From NCBI GenBank assembly GCA_020161065.1, contig JAIUPH010000030.1:1-64000 (forward strand): a DNA stretch of 64,000 nt. The letters are read 5' to 3'. The stretch is from Pseudomonadota bacterium. GTDB taxonomy: Bacteria > Pseudomonadota > Gammaproteobacteria > Burkholderiales > Burkholderiaceae_C. Under the pieces are notes generated by a model. The model did not search any database, was not told the DNA's origin, and was given only the letters and a program-made list of their open reading frames with translations. Positions 52,416 through 61,987 of this stretch are shown in pieces (the first letter of the stretch is position 1; every line of letters begins with the position of its first letter). Position numbers and translations under genes: made by a program.

Positions 52416-53873
52416 ATGACGAGCGCCCAGCGACCCGACGTGCTGGTGGTGGGCGGCGGCAACGCCGCGCTGTGCGCCGCGCTGACGGCCCGCGAGGCCG
52501 GCGCCTCGGTGCTGCTGCTGGAAGCCGCGCCGCCCGAATGGCGCGGCGGCAACTCGATGCACGTGCGCAACCTGCGCTGCATGCACGACGCGCCGCAGGA
52601 CGTGCTGGTCGACGCCTACCCCGAAGAAGAGTTCTGGCGCGACCTGCTGAAGGTCACCGGCGGCCGCACCGACGAGGCGCTGGCGCGGCTGGTGATCCGC
52701 GCCTCGGCGAGTTGCCGGCCCTGGATGCGGCGCCACGGCGTGCGCTTCCAGCCCTCGCTGTCGGGCGCGCTGCACACCGCGCGCACCAACGCCTTCTTCA
52801 TGGGCGGCGGCAAGGCGCTGGTCAACGCCTACTACCGCAGCGCGCAGGCCCTGGGCGTGCAGGTGCGCTACGGCACGCCGGTCGACGACATCGAGCTCGA
52901 CGGCGAGCGCTTCGTCGCCGCGCGCGGCCGCGACGGCCGCCGCTACGAGGCGCGCGCCTGCGTGCTGGCGGCCGGCGGCTTCGAAAGCAACCGCGAGTGG
53001 CTGCGCGAGGCCTGGGGCTGCAACGAGCGCGGCGAATGGCCGGCCGAGCAGTTCCTGATCCGCGGCACGCGCTTCAACGAAGGCACGCTGCTGCGGCGGA
53101 TGATGGCGCTCGGCGCCGATGCCGTCGGCGACCCCACGCAGGCGCACATGGTGGCCATCGACGCGCGCGCGCCGCTGTACGACGGCGGCATCTGCACGCG
53201 CATCGACTGCGTGTCGCTGGGCGTGGTGGTCAACCGCGAGGGCCGGCGCTTCGACGACGAGGGCGAGGACTTCTGGCCCAAGCGCTACGCGATCTGGGGC
53301 CGCCTGGTGGCGCAGCAGCCGGGGCAGATCGCCTGGTCGGTGATCGACGCCAAGGCGCTGGGCCGCTTCATGCCGCCGGTCTTCCCGGGGACGCAGGCCG
53401 ACAGCCTGCCGGCGCTGGCGCAAGCGCTCGGGCTGCCGGTCGACGACTTCATGCAGACCTTGAACGCCTACAACGCCGCCTGCCGGCCCGGCCGCTTCGA
53501 CCACACCCGCCTCGACGACTGCCGCACCGAAGGCCTGGCGCCGCCGAAGTCGCACTGGGCACGGCCGCTCGACACCCCTCCTTTCTACGGTTATGCGCTG
53601 CGCCCCGGCGTCACCTTCACCTACCTGGGGTTGAAGACCGACGCCAGCGCGGCGGTGTGCTTCGGCGGCCGCGCCAGCGCCAACCTCTTCGTCGCCGGCG
53701 AGATGATGGCCGGCAACGTGCTGGGCCAGGGCTACACGGCCGGCGTGGGCATGAGCATCGGCACCGCGTTCGGCCGCATCGCCGGCTGCGGCGCGGCAGC
53801 GGCGGCCGCCACGGGCGGCACGGCGGTCACGACCGTCACGACCGTTACGGCCACTCGCTCGGGCGCGCGATGA
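52416..53873 (+). CDS. tcuA: FAD-dependent tricarballylate dehydrogenase
   Basis: A 485-residue flavoprotein. The FAD dinucleotide fold is [21 protein letters not shown], followed by [35 protein letters not shown] and the C-terminal FAD site [23 protein letters not shown]. This set matches TcuA, which oxidises tricarballylate to cis-aconitate. The stop overlaps tcuB (ATGA). The last 25 residues are a low-complexity Ala/Thr/Val tail ([19 protein letters not shown]), not expected in the family. Confidence 0.92.
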   Translation: MTSAQRPDVLVVGGGNAALCAALTAREAGASVLLLEAAPPEWRGGNSMHVRNLRCMHDAPQDVLVDAYPEEEFWRDLLKVTGGRTDEALARLVIRASASCRPWMRRHGVRFQPSLSGALHTARTNAFFMGGGKALVNAYYRSAQALGVQVRYGTPVDDIELDGERFVAARGRDGRRYEARACVLAAGGFESNREWLREAWGCNERGEWPAEQFLIRGTRFNEGTLLRRMMALGADAVGDPTQAHMVAIDARAPLYDGGICTRIDCVSLGVVVNREGRRFDDEGEDFWPKRYAIWGRLVAQQPGQIAWSVIDAKALGRFMPPVFPGTQADSLPALAQALGLPVDDFMQTLNAYNAACRPGRFDHTRLDDCRTEGLAPPKSHWARPLDTPPFYGYALRPGVTFTYLGLKTDASAAVCFGGRASANLFVAGEMMAGNVLGQGYTAGVGMSIGTAFGRIAGCGAAAAAATGGTAVTTVTTVTATRSGAR

Positions 53874-55045
53874 CGCCGCCGCTGCAAGCGCTGCTGCGCG
53901 AGGCCGGCGCGCTGGCGGACGGCGCTCCGGCCACGGCCGCCACACCCGAAGCCGAAGTGGCGCGCGTGCTGCAGATCTGCAATGCCTGCCGCTACTGCGA
54001 AGGCTTTTGCGCGGTGTTCCCGGCGATGACGCGGCGGCTGGCCTTCCCGGCCGCCGACGCGCACTACCTGGCCAACCTGTGCCACCACTGCGGCGCCTGC
54101 CTGCACGCCTGCCAGTACGCGCCGCCGCACGAGTTCGCCGTCAACGTGCCGCGCGCGATGGCCCAGGTTCGGCGGCGCACCTACACGCTGCATGCCTGGC
54201 CGCGCGCCTTCGGCGCGGCTTATGCGCGCAACGGCCTGGTCGTCGCGCTGGCACTGGCCCTCGCGCTGGCCTTCTTCCTGGCGCTGGGCGCGGCGCGCCA
54301 GGGCTCGCTGTGGGGCGCTGCGCAGGCGCCCTTGGGCGGCGACTTCTACCGCGTGTTTCCTCATAATCTAATGGTTAGCCTGTTCGCCCCGGTGTTCGGC
54401 TTCGCCATGCTGGCGCTGGGCATCGGCGTGGCGCGCTTCTGGCGTGCGCAGACGCCGGGCGCGCCAACGCCCGCGGCGGCGGCGGAAGCCGCGCACGACG
54501 TGCTGCGCCTGAAGTACCTCGGCGGCGGCCATGGCGACGGCTGCAACAACGCCGACGACGCCTTCAGCCCGGCGCGCCGCCGCGCGCACCACCTCGTCTT
54601 CTACGGCTTCATGCTGTGTTTCGCAGCCACCGCTTTGGGCACGCTGTACCACTACGCCTTCGGCTGGGTGGCGCCGTACGGCTACACCGCGTGGCCCAAG
54701 CTGCTGGGCATCGCCGGCGGGTCGATGCTGGCCGCCGGCAGCGCCTGGCTGTGGCGGCTGCAGGCGCAACGCCACCCGCTGCAGGGCGACCCGGCGCAAA
54801 AGCCGATGGACCGCGGCTTCATCGCGCTGCTGTTCCTGGCCGCCGTCAGCGGCCTGGCGCTGACCGCCTGGCGCGCCACGCCGGCGCTGGCGCTGCTGCT
54901 CTCGCTGCACCTGGGCGTGGTGATGGCGCTGTTCGTCACGCTGCCCTACGGCAAGTTCGCCCACGGCCTGTACCGCGCCGCGGCGCTGCTGAAGTGGGCG
55001 ATCGAGAAGCGCCGGCCATCGACGCTGGCGCTGAAGGAAGATTGA
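53870..55045 (+). CDS. tcuB: TcuB, iron-sulfur membrane partner of tricarballylate dehydrogenase
   Basis: A 391-residue inner-membrane protein. Two cysteine clusters, [15 protein letters not shown] and [19 protein letters not shown], should hold iron-sulfur centres. Several helices follow, with His residues suitable for heme ([39 protein letters not shown]-type). TcuB reoxidises the flavin of TcuA by passing electrons to the quinone pool. The start overlaps tcuA. Confidence 0.93.
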   Translation: MTPPLQALLREAGALADGAPATAATPEAEVARVLQICNACRYCEGFCAVFPAMTRRLAFPAADAHYLANLCHHCGACLHACQYAPPHEFAVNVPRAMAQVRRRTYTLHAWPRAFGAAYARNGLVVALALALALAFFLALGAARQGSLWGAAQAPLGGDFYRVFPHNLMVSLFAPVFGFAMLALGIGVARFWRAQTPGAPTPAAAAEAAHDVLRLKYLGGGHGDGCNNADDAFSPARRRAHHLVFYGFMLCFAATALGTLYHYAFGWVAPYGYTAWPKLLGIAGGSMLAAGSAWLWRLQAQRHPLQGDPAQKPMDRGFIALLFLAAVSGLALTAWRATPALALLLSLHLGVVMALFVTLPYGKFAHGLYRAAALLKWAIEKRRPSTLALKED

Positions 55046-55084
55046 CCCTGCCATCCAACCCGTCGATCAAGGAGACTGGTCCGC

Positions 55085-56050
55085 ATGAACCGCCGTCACC
55101 TGCTGGGCTGCGCCGCAGCCGCCGCGTTCGCGCCCGCCGCGCGCGCGCAAGACCTGCCGAAGAAGCAGCTCACCATCCTGGTCGGCTTCGCCGCCGGCGG
55201 CGCGGCCGACCACGCGGCCCGCGTCGTCGCCAAGAAGCTGGCCGACCAGCTGGGCGCGCCGGTCGTCGTGGAGAACCGGCCCGGCGCCGGCGGCAACATC
55301 GTGCATCAGCAGATCGCGCGCGGCGAAGGCGCCGACGGCTCGGCCATCCTGCTCGGCTCGGTGGGCCCGCTGGCCATCGCGCCGCACCTCACCAAGGTCG
55401 GCTACGACCCGCAGAAAGACATCGCGCCGCTGACCATGGGCATGAACTTCCCCAACGTGCTGGTGGTGCCGCCCGCGTTGGGCGTGAAGACCTTCGACGA
55501 GTTCATGGCGCTGGCGCGCGCCAAGCCGGGGCAGTTGAACTACGGCTCCACCGGCGTGGCCTCGGCCTCGCACCTGGCCGGCGAGCTGTTCAACGCGATG
55601 GGCAAGGTCGAGATCGTGCACATCCCGTTCAAGGGCGGCGCGCCGGCGATGAACGAGCTGCTGGGCGGCCGCATCGCCTGCTACTTCGCCACCATGTCCA
55701 CCGCTGGCCCGCACATCGCCGCCGGCAAGCTGATCCCGCTGGCCACCACCGGGCTGACGCGCGCGCCGTTCCTGCCCAACCTGCCCACCGTCTCCGAGGC
55801 CGGGCTGAAAGGCTTCACCGCGACCAACTGGTACGCCTTCGTCGCCAGCGCGCGCATGCCGCAGCCGCTGCAGGAACGCTGGAACGCCGAGCTGGTCAAG
55901 GCACTGAAGACGCCCGAGGTGGCCGACGAACTCACCCGCGCCGGCCTGCTGCCGGCACCGGGCACGCGCGACGAGCTGGCCAAGTACATCGCCGCCGAGT
56001 CCAGGACCTGGGCGCAGGTGATCGCCGAGCGCAAGATCACGGCGGAGTGA
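55085..56050 (+). CDS. Bug/TctC-family receptor, tricarballylate cluster
   Basis: A 321-residue periplasmic receptor with a Tat-like start (MNRRHLLGCAAAAAFAPAARAQ). Bug signatures are LTILVGFAAGGAADHAARVV, APVVVENRPGAGGNIVHQQ and LNYGSTGVASASHLAGELFN. It follows tcuB by 39 bp and should bind tricarballylate, citrate or a related acid. No TctAB permease is seen. Confidence 0.9.
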   Translation: MNRRHLLGCAAAAAFAPAARAQDLPKKQLTILVGFAAGGAADHAARVVAKKLADQLGAPVVVENRPGAGGNIVHQQIARGEGADGSAILLGSVGPLAIAPHLTKVGYDPQKDIAPLTMGMNFPNVLVVPPALGVKTFDEFMALARAKPGQLNYGSTGVASASHLAGELFNAMGKVEIVHIPFKGGAPAMNELLGGRIACYFATMSTAGPHIAAGKLIPLATTGLTRAPFLPNLPTVSEAGLKGFTATNWYAFVASARMPQPLQERWNAELVKALKTPEVADELTRAGLLPAPGTRDELAKYIAAESRTWAQVIAERKITAE

Positions 56051-56110
56051 CGCGCGGCGGGGCCATGCCCTGTCGCGGATGCGGGGCGGCCGTCCGTTGA
56101 TACAGCCTAA

Positions 56111-56170
56111 AGACTGTTGCCTGCAAAAACAGTCTATGATCTGTGCATCGCAGTCACAGACGACCGACTG
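56111..56170. promoter_or_regulatory. hipBA operator dyads
   Basis: AGACTGTT (56111-56118) and AACAGTCT (56128-56135) are perfect inverted repeats. A second, weaker pair CAGTC (56151-56155) / GACTG (56166-56170) ends just before the hipB start. Both carry the ACTGT/ACAGT core. HipB proteins autoregulate by binding such sites. Confidence 0.55.
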
Positions 56171-56171
56171 T

Positions 56172-56453
56172 ATGAGCGACTACCCCCTGCGCACACCGGA
56201 TCAGCTATCCCTCCTGCTCCAGGCCTTCCGAAAGGAATCGGGCCTGACCCAGAGCGAAGTGGCTCTGCGCCTGGGCGTCACCCAGCAGACGTACTCGACA
56301 CTGGAGCGCAACGCCGAAAGCGTTGGCGTGGGCAGGCTGTTGAAGTTGCTGGGCATCCTGGGCGTCGAACTGGTCCTGAGCAAACCCGGCGGCGCCGCCG
56401 AGTCGCCGACCGCAGCGCACCGACCTGCCAGGGGCAACAAGCCGGCTTGGTGA
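56172..56453 (+). CDS. hipB: HipB-type antitoxin, HTH_XRE
   Basis: A 93-residue DNA-binding protein. The helix-turn-helix is LSLLLQAFRKESGLTQSEVA followed by LRLGVTQQTYSTLERNAESVGVGRLLKLL. It has a VELVLS strand and a flexible Ala/Pro-rich tail. It neutralises HipA and represses the operon. hipA starts six bases after the stop. Confidence 0.92.
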   Translation: MSDYPLRTPDQLSLLLQAFRKESGLTQSEVALRLGVTQQTYSTLERNAESVGVGRLLKLLGILGVELVLSKPGGAAESPTAAHRPARGNKPAW

Positions 56454-56459
56454 ACCATC

Positions 56460-57818
56460 GTGGAACGTCGCGTGACGCCTCGTTCGCTGGGCCTGTGGAT
56501 GAACGGCGCCTACGTCGGCTCGTGGAGCCTGGGGCCGAACACGCCCGACACCCTGCAGTACGACCCGGACTGGACCCGCTCGAACCAAGGCCGACCGTTG
56601 TCGCTGTCGCTGCCCTTCATGCCGGGCAATCTGCCGCACCGCGGTGCTCACGTCAGGGCCTGGTTCGAGAACCTGTTGCCCGACAGCAGGACCATGCGCG
56701 AACGCATGGCGCGCCGCTACCGGGCGGGTTCTTCCGACGCCTTCGACCTGCTGTCGCAAGCCGGCCGCGACTGCGCCGGCGCGCTGCAGATCCTGCCGAT
56801 GGGTGCGACCTCGGTCGGCGTGGCGCCGTTGCAAGCGGAGCCTCTGACCGAGGCCCAGGTGGCCGCCTTGCTGCGCGCCACGACCACGCCACAGGTGCTT
56901 GGCCTCGCCGGCGAAGACGCCGACCTGCGCATCTCGATCGCCGGTGCCCAGGAGAAGACGGCGCTGCTGAAGATGGATGGCCGGTGGCATCTGCCGCACG
57001 GCGCCACGCCCACCACGCACATCCTGAAGCTGCCGCTCGGCCTGATCGGCGGCATGAAGCTCGACATGCGCGACTCGATCGAGAACGAATGGCTATGCGC
57101 CCGGATCCTGGCGGCCTACGGGATGCCAGTGGCCGCTTGCGAGCCGCTGTGCTTCGAAGACCTGAAGGTGCTGGCCGTCGAACGATTCGACCGCGCGTGG
57201 TGGACGGCGCCGCAAGGCGACAAGCGCCTCGTACGCCTACCGCAGGAAGACCTATGCCAGGCGAGGGGCGTGCCGCCGGCGGCCAAGTACGAGGCCGACG
57301 GCGGACCCGGCATCGACGCCATCTTCCAGGTGCTGGACGGTTCGATGACGCGGGACCAGGACCGCAGGATCTTCTTCCAGGCGCAGGTGCTGTTCTGGAT
57401 GCTGTGCGCCACCGACGGCCACGCGAAGAACTTCAGCCTTTTCATCCGACCCGGCGGGCGCTATCAGCTCGCACCGCTGTACGACGTGCTGTCGGCCTAT
57501 CCGGTGCTGGGCGAGGGGCCGTCGAAGATCTCACCGCGCAAGGCCAAGCTGGCCATGGCCGTGCGCACCAGGAACGCCCACTGGAAGGTGAAGGACATCC
57601 TCCGCCGCCATTGGCTGGAACTCGGCACGCGACACGGCGTGGTAACGGCCGATGGACGCCCAGCGCAGGCGGTCGTCGACGATCTGGTGGCGCGAACGCC
57701 GGCAGTCTTGACCCAAGTGCGCGCGCAGCTGCCACCCGGCTTTCCGGCCAAGTTGGCGAACAGCATCCTGGCCGGCGTCCAACGTGCAGCCGTGCAATTG
57801 GCCGCTGTGCAGCGCTGA
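56460..57818 (+). CDS. hipA: HipA-type serine/threonine kinase toxin
   Basis: A 452-residue kinase starting at GTG. The N-terminal subdomain has WSLGPNTPDTLQYDPDW and RPLSLSLPFMPG. The autophosphorylation loop is SIAGAQEKTALL (Ser159), the catalytic Asp is D319 in CATDGHAKNFSLF and the metal Asp is D342 in LYDVLSA. All residues needed for activity are present. HipA phosphorylates glutamyl-tRNA synthetase and induces growth arrest in E. coli; whether this one shares that target is unknown. A decayed kinase gene is convergent just downstream. Confidence 0.93.
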   Translation: MERRVTPRSLGLWMNGAYVGSWSLGPNTPDTLQYDPDWTRSNQGRPLSLSLPFMPGNLPHRGAHVRAWFENLLPDSRTMRERMARRYRAGSSDAFDLLSQAGRDCAGALQILPMGATSVGVAPLQAEPLTEAQVAALLRATTTPQVLGLAGEDADLRISIAGAQEKTALLKMDGRWHLPHGATPTTHILKLPLGLIGGMKLDMRDSIENEWLCARILAAYGMPVAACEPLCFEDLKVLAVERFDRAWWTAPQGDKRLVRLPQEDLCQARGVPPAAKYEADGGPGIDAIFQVLDGSMTRDQDRRIFFQAQVLFWMLCATDGHAKNFSLFIRPGGRYQLAPLYDVLSAYPVLGEGPSKISPRKAKLAMAVRTRNAHWKVKDILRRHWLELGTRHGVVTADGRPAQAVVDDLVARTPAVLTQVRAQLPPGFPAKLANSILAGVQRAAVQLAAVQR

Positions 57819-57899
57819 GCACCGCGTGCTTTCCGGCAAGCGTACCGGGGCTGCCCTCGGGTCCCGACGCCCCCTGTCGTTCAGCAAGGTCAGACGCAA

Positions 57900-59088
57900 C
57901 AAGCCGCGCCGGCCTTCCCTCGACGAGCCGCGCGCGCGTCGCAGCGATCTCGTGTCCATCGTGCGCTCCTTGGCGCGTTGCAGCGCGATGCCTTCGTCGA
58001 AATGCCCCTGCAACGCCACCGTCTGCGCCAGCAACAGCCAGCCGATGATCGAGCGGTCGTGCCGGCTGCCCAAGTGCTTGTCCATGGCCGGCACCAGCTC
58101 GCGCAGTTCGGGCTCGATGGCGGCATCGTCGAACAGGACGAAGCGCGCCCTGGCGAGGTTGTAGCGGTCCATCAGCCGGTCGCCGCTGGCGTAGCCGGCG
58201 ATGCGCTCGCCGCCCTGCCGGATCTGGCGGAACACTTCGGCGGCCGGCAGCACGTCGCTGGTCTCCATGTAGACGTGGGCGGCGATGGTGGCCACGCGCA
58301 GGTCGTCGCGCGAGCCGCCGCCGCTGCGCTGCGCTTTGCGCGCCAGCGCGTCGCGGGCCAGCGTGCGCGCGCTGTCGAAGCGGCCCTGGTGCATGTCGTA
58401 CCAGGCACGGTTGGCGATCAGCCGCGGCGCCCATTCGTTGTCGGCCCCGAAGGCGCGTTCGGCCTCGGCCTGGGTGCGCAGCGCGGCGGCGCGGGCGGCG
58501 TCGAAATCCGCCAGCTCCTCGAACGCCTCCATGCGGATGAACAAGGCCTCGACATGGCGCCGCGTGCCGCGTTCGCCGTTCGCCTCGTACAGCGCCACCG
58601 CCTGTTCGAGGTGCGGCCGCGCCGGCTCGATGGCGCCCAGCGCCACGTCGATGGCGCCCACGTTGTGGTGCAACGGCGCGCGCACGACGGCGTCGCTGCC
58701 GAACCGGGTGTCGATCTGCCGCGCGCTCTGGTTGCATCGCCTGCAGCACCTGCAGCAAGAGCCGCAGGCGCGCCGCAACGCCCAGCGAATGCGCCGCCGC
58801 ATGGGCGGTGATCGGCTCGCCCTGCACGTATTCGAGCGCCAGCCAGGGCTGGTCGCCGTCGACGCCGGCGTCCAGCACCGAGGCGATGTGCGGGTGCGTC
58901 AGCGTGCCGAGGAAGTCCCCGGTCTCGATGGCGCCGCGTTCGTCCAGCAGGCGGCGCAGTTCGCCCGCCAGCGGGCCTAGCGACGGCGCCAGCGCCGCCC
59001 ACCACGCGGCGCGCGCGGCGGGCGGCAGCGCGAGCGCCTCGTCGAGATGGCGCAGCAGCACGGACCAGTCGTCGCGGGCCAGCGGCAT
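57900..59088 (-). pseudogene. Decayed TPR serine/threonine kinase gene
   Basis: The start at 59088 gives LARDDWSVLLRHLDEALALP and LAGELRRLLDERGAIETGDF, the usual N-terminus of Ser/Thr kinases paired with ECF sigma factors. It then jumps to LTHPHIASVLDAGVDGDQPW and LALEYVQGEPITAH. The glycine loop and ATP-binding Lys between these blocks are gone (junction near 58905). Near 58735 the sequence jumps again, with a frame change, from LLLQVLQAMQ to the TPR region (RFGSDAVVRAPLHHNVGAID, ARPHLEQAVALYEANGERG, VYMETSDVLPAAEVFRQI). The catalytic HRD and DFG parts are missing. At least two internal deletions have therefore destroyed the kinase. Its 3' end is indistinct. Confidence 0.75.
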
Positions 59089-59177
59089 GGTGAGGTCGGG
59101 GGGCAGTGGTCGGGGGCTGACGGGCTCAAGGGCGCGCGGTCATACCGGCATACGCACCGGGCGCGCACGATCCGCCA

Positions 59178-59738
59178 TCAGCCGCGGCGCAGGCTCGCGT
59201 AAAGAAAGCTGCGCGCCTTCTCCCAGTCGCGCTCGACGGTGCGTTTGCCGACGCCCAGCGCCTGCGCGATCTCGTCCATCTCCAGGCCGACGAAGTAGCG
59301 CATCTCGACCACCCGCACCAGGCGCTCGTCGATCGCCGCCAGTTCACCGAGCGCCTCGTGCACCTGCAGCACGTCGTCGCTGGTCGCCGGTTGGGCGTCT
59401 GCGGCCTGGGTGTCGAAGGTCACCATCAACTGGTCGCCGCCCCGCCGCTCGGCGCGACTCTCGCGCACCAGGTCCACCACCACCGAGCGCATCACGCGCG
59501 CCGCATAGGCCAGGAAGTGCGAGCGGTCTTCGACGCGCAGCTGCTGCAGCTTCACCAGACGTAGATAGGACTCGTGCACCAGCGAGGTGGTGTCCAGCAG
59601 CGTGGGGCCCCGGCCGCCGCGCAGCCGGGCATGGGCGATCTGCCGCAGGTCGGCGTAGAGCAATTCGTAGAGCCGGTCGACCGCGCCATCGACCCCCTGG
59701 TTGGCAGACGCGATCAGCAGCGTGATGCCGGCGCTCAC
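59178..59738 (-). CDS. ECF-type sigma factor (Sigma70_ECF family)
   Basis: A 186-residue protein from GTG 59738 (an ATG at 59801 is in frame). Region 2 is represented by LYELLYADLRQIAHARLRGG, TLLDTTSLVHESYLRLVKL and FLAYAARVMRSVVVDLVRE; region 4 by VVEMRYFVGLEMDEIAQALG and RTVERDWEKARSFLY. This group is typically encoded before a Ser/Thr kinase with a C-terminal TPR region, the arrangement seen here, although the kinase is broken. Its regulon is unknown. Confidence 0.9.
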   Translation of the reverse strand: MSAGITLLIASANQGVDGAVDRLYELLYADLRQIAHARLRGGRGPTLLDTTSLVHESYLRLVKLQQLRVEDRSHFLAYAARVMRSVVVDLVRESRAERRGGDQLMVTFDTQAADAQPATSDDVLQVHEALGELAAIDERLVRVVEMRYFVGLEMDEIAQALGVGKRTVERDWEKARSFLYASLRRG

Positions 59739-59873
59739 CAGCCGTCCTTGGTGCCGGGCAGATGCGGGCACGGGGAGAGCGGTGCGGCGGCGCTCATGCA
59801 AATGATTATGTCAGTCGGGCCTGCGGCCCTGGGGTAGCGGCCCGGGCATCGAAGGGCGCGCGCCAGAAACGAC

Positions 59874-59917
59874 GAAGCCCGCTCGGGGCGGGCTTCGCGA
59901 GTGCTTGTCGGCACTCA
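59874..59917. terminator. Hairpins downstream of the tRNA fragment
   Basis: GAAGCCCGC (59874-59882) pairs with GCGGGCTTC (59888-59896) and GAGTGC (59900-59905) with GCACTC (59912-59917). On the minus strand they directly follow the CCA end of the tRNA fragment and end in a short GTCGTTTC. They look like the original terminator of the tRNA gene. Confidence 0.55.
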
Positions 59918-59924
59918 GTTATTT

Positions 59925-59974
59925 TGGTTGCGGGGGCAAGATTTGAACTTGCGACCTTTGGGTTATGAGCCCCA
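59925..59974 (-). other. 3' fragment of initiator tRNA-fMet gene, probable attachment site
   Basis: Read on the minus strand, the 50 bases start at the anticodon stem (GGGGCTCATAACCC, anticodon CAT). They continue through a perfect T arm (GCAAG-TTCAAAT-CTTGC) to the acceptor end CCCCGCAACCA. This is the 3' half of a bacterial initiator tRNA gene. The matching 5' half (TGCGGGG acceptor strand, D arm) is not found to the right, where the sequence is unrelated. Phages and islands commonly recombine into tRNA 3' ends, so this is probably an att site. Accessory genes lie on its right side. Confidence 0.75.
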
Positions 59975-60323
59975 TGAGGCACAACGATATCACATGGGAT
60001 AGATCGGCAAAAATCGTTGTCAATCAACGTTTTACCGCTACCTTTGCGGATCGACCTGGTCGCAGTTTTCGCCTCTTCTCGCCGCTTGACGCCGGACGAG
60101 CCTCGGAAGGCGCCGCTCGCAGAGTGTTCGCCGGATGACAGTTGGGCCAACGCTGGAGGTTGCACGACGGAGCTTCCCACCAACGCGCGCCTGACGATGG
60201 TGCAGGCGCTGGCAGCAAGCTCGCGGGCAACCCTGCCGCCAGCACGCCGATGGCGCGCCCGAGCGCTCGAGCAAGACTCGCGATCGCCACCCAAAGCACC
60301 CTGCAAGTGGCGGCGGTGCCGAC
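59975..60323. other. Non-coding stretch at the island edge
   Basis: I see no convincing gene. Next to the tRNA fragment it is relatively AT-rich. A hairpin CGTTG-TCAAT-CAACG at 60016-60030, flanked by A and T runs (60010-60014, 60031-60034), could terminate transcripts on either strand. The rest holds short frames without recognisable features. It separates the tRNA fragment from the end of the abiE operon. Confidence 0.5.
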
Positions 60324-61244
60324 CTACTGTGCGCGCGCCAGACGTGCAGCGAGTTCGTCGTGCTGGAGCTTGAACTTGTCTGCGTTCTTCCTCAACTTCA
60401 CCAGGTTGTGAAGCTTCCACTGCAGCGCCGGCAGCTCTGCGATGTGTGCATAACGCAGCAACTGCCATTCCGGCTCAGCGCGTACCAATGACAACAGGAA
60501 CTGGCGGTGCCGAGGCTGCAGGGCGCGCGGCAGCTCGTGCGTCAAGCGTTGGCGCGTCGCCACCAGACCGCCGAGGTCGATGGGGGCCGACGTCATCCCG
60601 ACGAACTCGCTTTCGAACACCGGTTCGAGCGGCTTCTCGGTCGGGAACAGCACCTCATGCGTGGGCCGGTTGTGGCCAGCCAGGTAGACCACGAAGCAAT
60701 CCAGAAGGTCCTCGCTCCACCCGCCGCTGGCCAACATCAGTTGCACGTCGAAGAGATCTCGCGGGTGCTGTCGATCGAGCGCAGCGACCAGCTTCCCGGC
60801 GTAGAGCTCTGGCACGGCCAAGATGGGTACTTCGACATTGGCCGAGAACATCTGCTGCGCCGCTGGCGTCAATGCTCGTCGCTCCGGCGGCAACACCGTG
60901 CCGCGGAAAACGGAGTTCACCTCGACCTTGACCTCCGCGACTCCGTCGCTCACGAACAGCTTGGCCTCGGTTCCATCCTTGGACCTGCGAAGGACGGCAG
61001 AGACCCCCAAGGCCTCGACCCGCGCCTGGGCCGCTGCCAGTTCAGCGCTGATGGCGTTTAACGCTTCCTGGCGCGGCAGCCCATGCGGGACGAAGACGAC
61101 GTCGATGTCCACGGACAACCGAGGCATGTCCTGCACGAAGAGGTTCAGGGCCGTGCCGCCCTTCATCGCGAACGCGGCCGTGTCGAAGACCGCCGGGGCC
61201 ACGGCCAGCAGCAGTTGCACGGTGCGGACATAGTCGACGTTCAT
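60324..61244 (-). CDS. abiEii: AbiEii-type nucleotidyltransferase toxin
   Basis: A 306-residue protein of the AbiEii/AbiGii family. The nucleotidyltransferase motif is FAMKGGTALNLFV with SVDIDVVFVP (paired Asp). VPELYAGKLVAALDRQHPRDLFDVQLM, the conserved family block with Lys and Asp, follows. AbiE is a type IV toxin-antitoxin and phage abortive-infection system. The start overlaps the antitoxin stop (ATGA). Confidence 0.9.
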   Translation of the reverse strand: MNVDYVRTVQLLLAVAPAVFDTAAFAMKGGTALNLFVQDMPRLSVDIDVVFVPHGLPRQEALNAISAELAAAQARVEALGVSAVLRRSKDGTEAKLFVSDGVAEVKVEVNSVFRGTVLPPERRALTPAAQQMFSANVEVPILAVPELYAGKLVAALDRQHPRDLFDVQLMLASGGWSEDLLDCFVVYLAGHNRPTHEVLFPTEKPLEPVFESEFVGMTSAPIDLGGLVATRQRLTHELPRALQPRHRQFLLSLVRAEPEWQLLRYAHIAELPALQWKLHNLVKLRKNADKFKLQHDELAARLARAQ

Positions 61245-61987
61245 GAAGGCCGCTTCAGGTTGAGACGTTCGCCGGTCTTCGTGGCCGACACCCAGCGACG
61301 GCCTCCACCGAGGCGTTCGCTGTGGCGACGCGCCAGCCCCGCCCATGGAAGGTCCAGATCGTCAGCGAAGGAGTGAGCCAGCCTGGCCACCTTGATCCGC
61401 TTGAGATGGGCCAGCAAAGTGTCCAGCACGTCCATGCGCAAGGATCGCGCGCCCTCCACGAGATGGCGCGCCTCTTCGATGCCCTGGCTCCTGCCGACTT
61501 CGCTTAGCAGTTCCAGCGTGGCGCGCTCTGGCACCGATACGAGGACGTCGGAACGCCCCCCCGGCAAAGGCGCGAGCCCCAAGCCCGGGGGAAGCGAGTC
61601 GTCGAAAAGGTGGGTGGCCTGATACGTGGCGGAGAGCGCGGTCGTGAGCCAGGCTGGGAGCCTAGTCGGCGCGTCTCCCCAGAGGACCAGCCGCTCTTTG
61701 AACGCGAGGTTGTGGCGAACACCGCGCCAGCCGAGAGCCGTCTTGCCGGCGACATGCAGTCCGGGGACTTGCGTTCCGAGCCATGCCAGGGCGGCGTCGC
61801 GGTTCAGCTCGTCCCCGGGCAGCAGGTAGACGCCCCGGCCAAGCCGACGCAGCCAGCCGCTCTCCGCCAGCCTGCCAACTTGCTTGGCAGTGAGGCCCCG
61901 GTCCCGCAGCAGCTGCGTTGAGAGCGGCGTGCCTCTTGGTAGCGAGGACAGGGCCTCTCGGAATAGAACGCTTGGTGTAGATCCCAT
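61241..61987 (-). CDS. abiEi: AbiEi-type antitoxin/regulator
   Basis: A 248-residue antitoxin. The N-terminal winged helix (TPLSTQLLRDRGLTAKQVGR, LAESGWLRRLGRGVYLLPGD) is the AbiEi type, followed by a C-terminal domain with VSVPERATLELLSEVGRSQG. AbiEi proteins neutralise AbiEii without direct contact and repress their own promoter. Inverted repeats 25-75 bp upstream fit this. Confidence 0.9.
   Translation of the reverse strand: MGSTPSVLFREALSSLPRGTPLSTQLLRDRGLTAKQVGRLAESGWLRRLGRGVYLLPGDELNRDAALAWLGTQVPGLHVAGKTALGWRGVRHNLAFKERLVLWGDAPTRLPAWLTTALSATYQATHLFDDSLPPGLGLAPLPGGRSDVLVSVPERATLELLSEVGRSQGIEEARHLVEGARSLRMDVLDTLLAHLKRIKVARLAHSFADDLDLPWAGLARRHSERLGGGRRWVSATKTGERLNLKRPS

Noticed and set aside
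60017-60373. Plus-strand frame of 118 codons beside the tRNA fragment
   Set aside because: It has no ribosome site or family features and overlaps the end of abiEii. It is treated as non-coding.
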